Shown here one piece after another: positions 63,417-64,000 of a stretch of 64,000 bases of DNA. The stretch spans positions 62,001-126,000 of the forward strand of contig NZ_BEXA01000002.1 of NCBI RefSeq assembly GCF_003864335.1. Reading direction: 5' to 3'. The translations under genes were made by a program, and so were the position numbers. Within the stretch, counting starts at the first letter, position 1, and the number at the start of each line of letters is the position of its first letter. The notes under the pieces are model-generated. The model was given only the letters and a program-made list of their open reading frames with translations, did not search any database and was not told the origin of the DNA. Source of the stretch: Lentilactobacillus kosonis (GTDB lineage Bacteria; Bacillota; Bacilli; Lactobacillales; Lactobacillaceae).

Positions 63417-64000
63417 ATGGATTGGTCTACGATATTTACATTACAAAATTTTTCAAGGTTTAATTGATTTCGTAGTCGTTTGGATCCTAGTTTACTATCT
63501 AATTTTGATGGTTAGAGGCACCAAAGCAGTCCAATTACTTCGTGGAATCGTTGTAATTGCCCTTGTAAAGCTTATCAGTTTATGGGCAGGCTTCCCCATG
63601 GTTTCATGGTTGGTTGATCAAGTCCTAAGCTGGGGAGTTATCGCAATCATCGTTGTCTTTCAGCCAGAAATTAGGCGTGGATTAGAGCATCTTGGACGTG
63701 GCTCCCTATTTATAAAGGGGAAGCAGGAAAATCAGGCCGCTCAAAAGCTGATTACTGAATTGGATAAAGCAATTCAATACATGTCGAAGCGACGAATTGG
63801 GGCGTTAATTACAATTCAGATGAATACTGGATTAGAGGAATATATTGAAACTGGAATTGATATTGATGCTGAGGTGACTGGCGAATTATTAATTAATATT
63901 TTTATTCCTAATACGCCCTTGCATGATGGTGCCGTGATTATTAAAAACAATCGGGTTGCTGTTGCTGCAGCTTATTTACCACTGTCACAAAGCAACCTGA
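63417..64000 (+). CDS. cdaA: Diadenylate cyclase CdaA (partial at window end, frameshifted)
   Basis: Membrane-bound enzyme that makes the second messenger c-di-AMP from two ATP. Three N-terminal helices, then VVFQPEIRRGLEHLGRGSL and the DAC-domain active-site motif LHDGAVIIKNNRVAVAAAYLP; the RHR motif would lie past the window. An extra T in the T5 run near 63450-63454 stops the frame after 16 codons; removing it gives the normal reading LQNFQGLIDFVVVWILVYYL. ATG 63417 is 6 bases after AAGGAGA. cdaR and glmM usually follow. It pairs functionally with kimA. Confidence 0.93.

Overview
The window is a stretch of conserved housekeeping chromosome from a low-GC Gram-positive bacterium, almost certainly a member of the Lactobacillaceae. 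The evidence is the gene order (rex-groESL, comFA-comFC-hpf-secA-prfB, phoPR-pst-phoU, hprK-lgt-gpsA-galU-trxB-uvrBA, rapZ-yvcK-whiA-clpP, gap-pgk-tpiA-eno, secG-esterase-rnr-smpB, ung-pta-tsaE, murB and cdaA). That layout is typical of lactobacilli. Strong AGGAGG ribosome sites, frequent TTG/GTG starts, CIRCE, CtsR, CcpA (cre) and LexA-type operators fit this. I cannot name the species. No prophage, insertion sequence or CRISPR array is visible.

Region by region: 1-4.6 kb carries an ABC-F ATPase (cut by the window edge), the redox repressor rex and groES-groEL behind a CIRCE element. 4.6-9.3 kb holds a KimA-type potassium importer, lrgAB and tagO. 9.3-16.5 kb holds yigZ, the competence genes comFA/comFC, hpf, secA and prfB with its programmed +1 frameshift. 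16.6-25.7 kb holds a MinJ-like PDZ membrane protein, phoPR, the complete phosphate importer pstSCAB1B2-phoU behind PhoP-type repeats, and two small membrane proteins. 25.8-38.7 kb holds hprK, lgt, gpsA, galU, trxB, uvrB, uvrA, rapZ, yvcK and whiA. 38.7-42.2 kb holds clpP under CtsR, a ring-cleaving dioxygenase-like protein and a LexA-controlled Y-family polymerase. 42.2-43.3 kb is a mostly non-coding island with tRNA-Arg(CCG) and an orphan terminator. 43.3-48 kb is the lower-glycolysis cluster with no cggR in front of it. 48-49.7 kb is a secreted MucBP-like protein with a very basic tail. 49.8-64 kb holds a ClC transporter, secG, an esterase, rnr, smpB, a LURP-one protein, ung, pta, tsaE, a GNAT enzyme, a DnaQ-like exonuclease, murB, a CPA1 antiporter, a DUF1361 protein and the start of cdaA.

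A major caveat runs through the window. I can place about 30 single-base insertions or deletions (about 22 losses and 8 gains) that break 20 genes, many of them essential (secA, murB, lgt, cdaA). Almost all sit in short A or T runs, and repairing each restores a protein of normal length. I treat these as homopolymer sequencing errors, not pseudogenes, and give each gene over its full repaired span. The prfB shift is different: it is genuine recoding.

Themes that connect the genes: carbon and redox control (rex, hprK, cre sites before lrgAB and gap), stress (CIRCE, CtsR, LexA sites, hpf), phosphate (PhoPR-Pst), envelope building (tagO, lgt, murB, galU, secA/secG), and a c-di-AMP/potassium link between cdaA and kimA. 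The most unusual items are a terminator-like hairpin that locks up the ribosome site of the surface protein gene, the acidic-then-basic architecture of that protein, a 12-bp direct repeat with 22-bp period before gap where a CggR operator would be expected, and a hairpin between the SOS promoter and uvrB.
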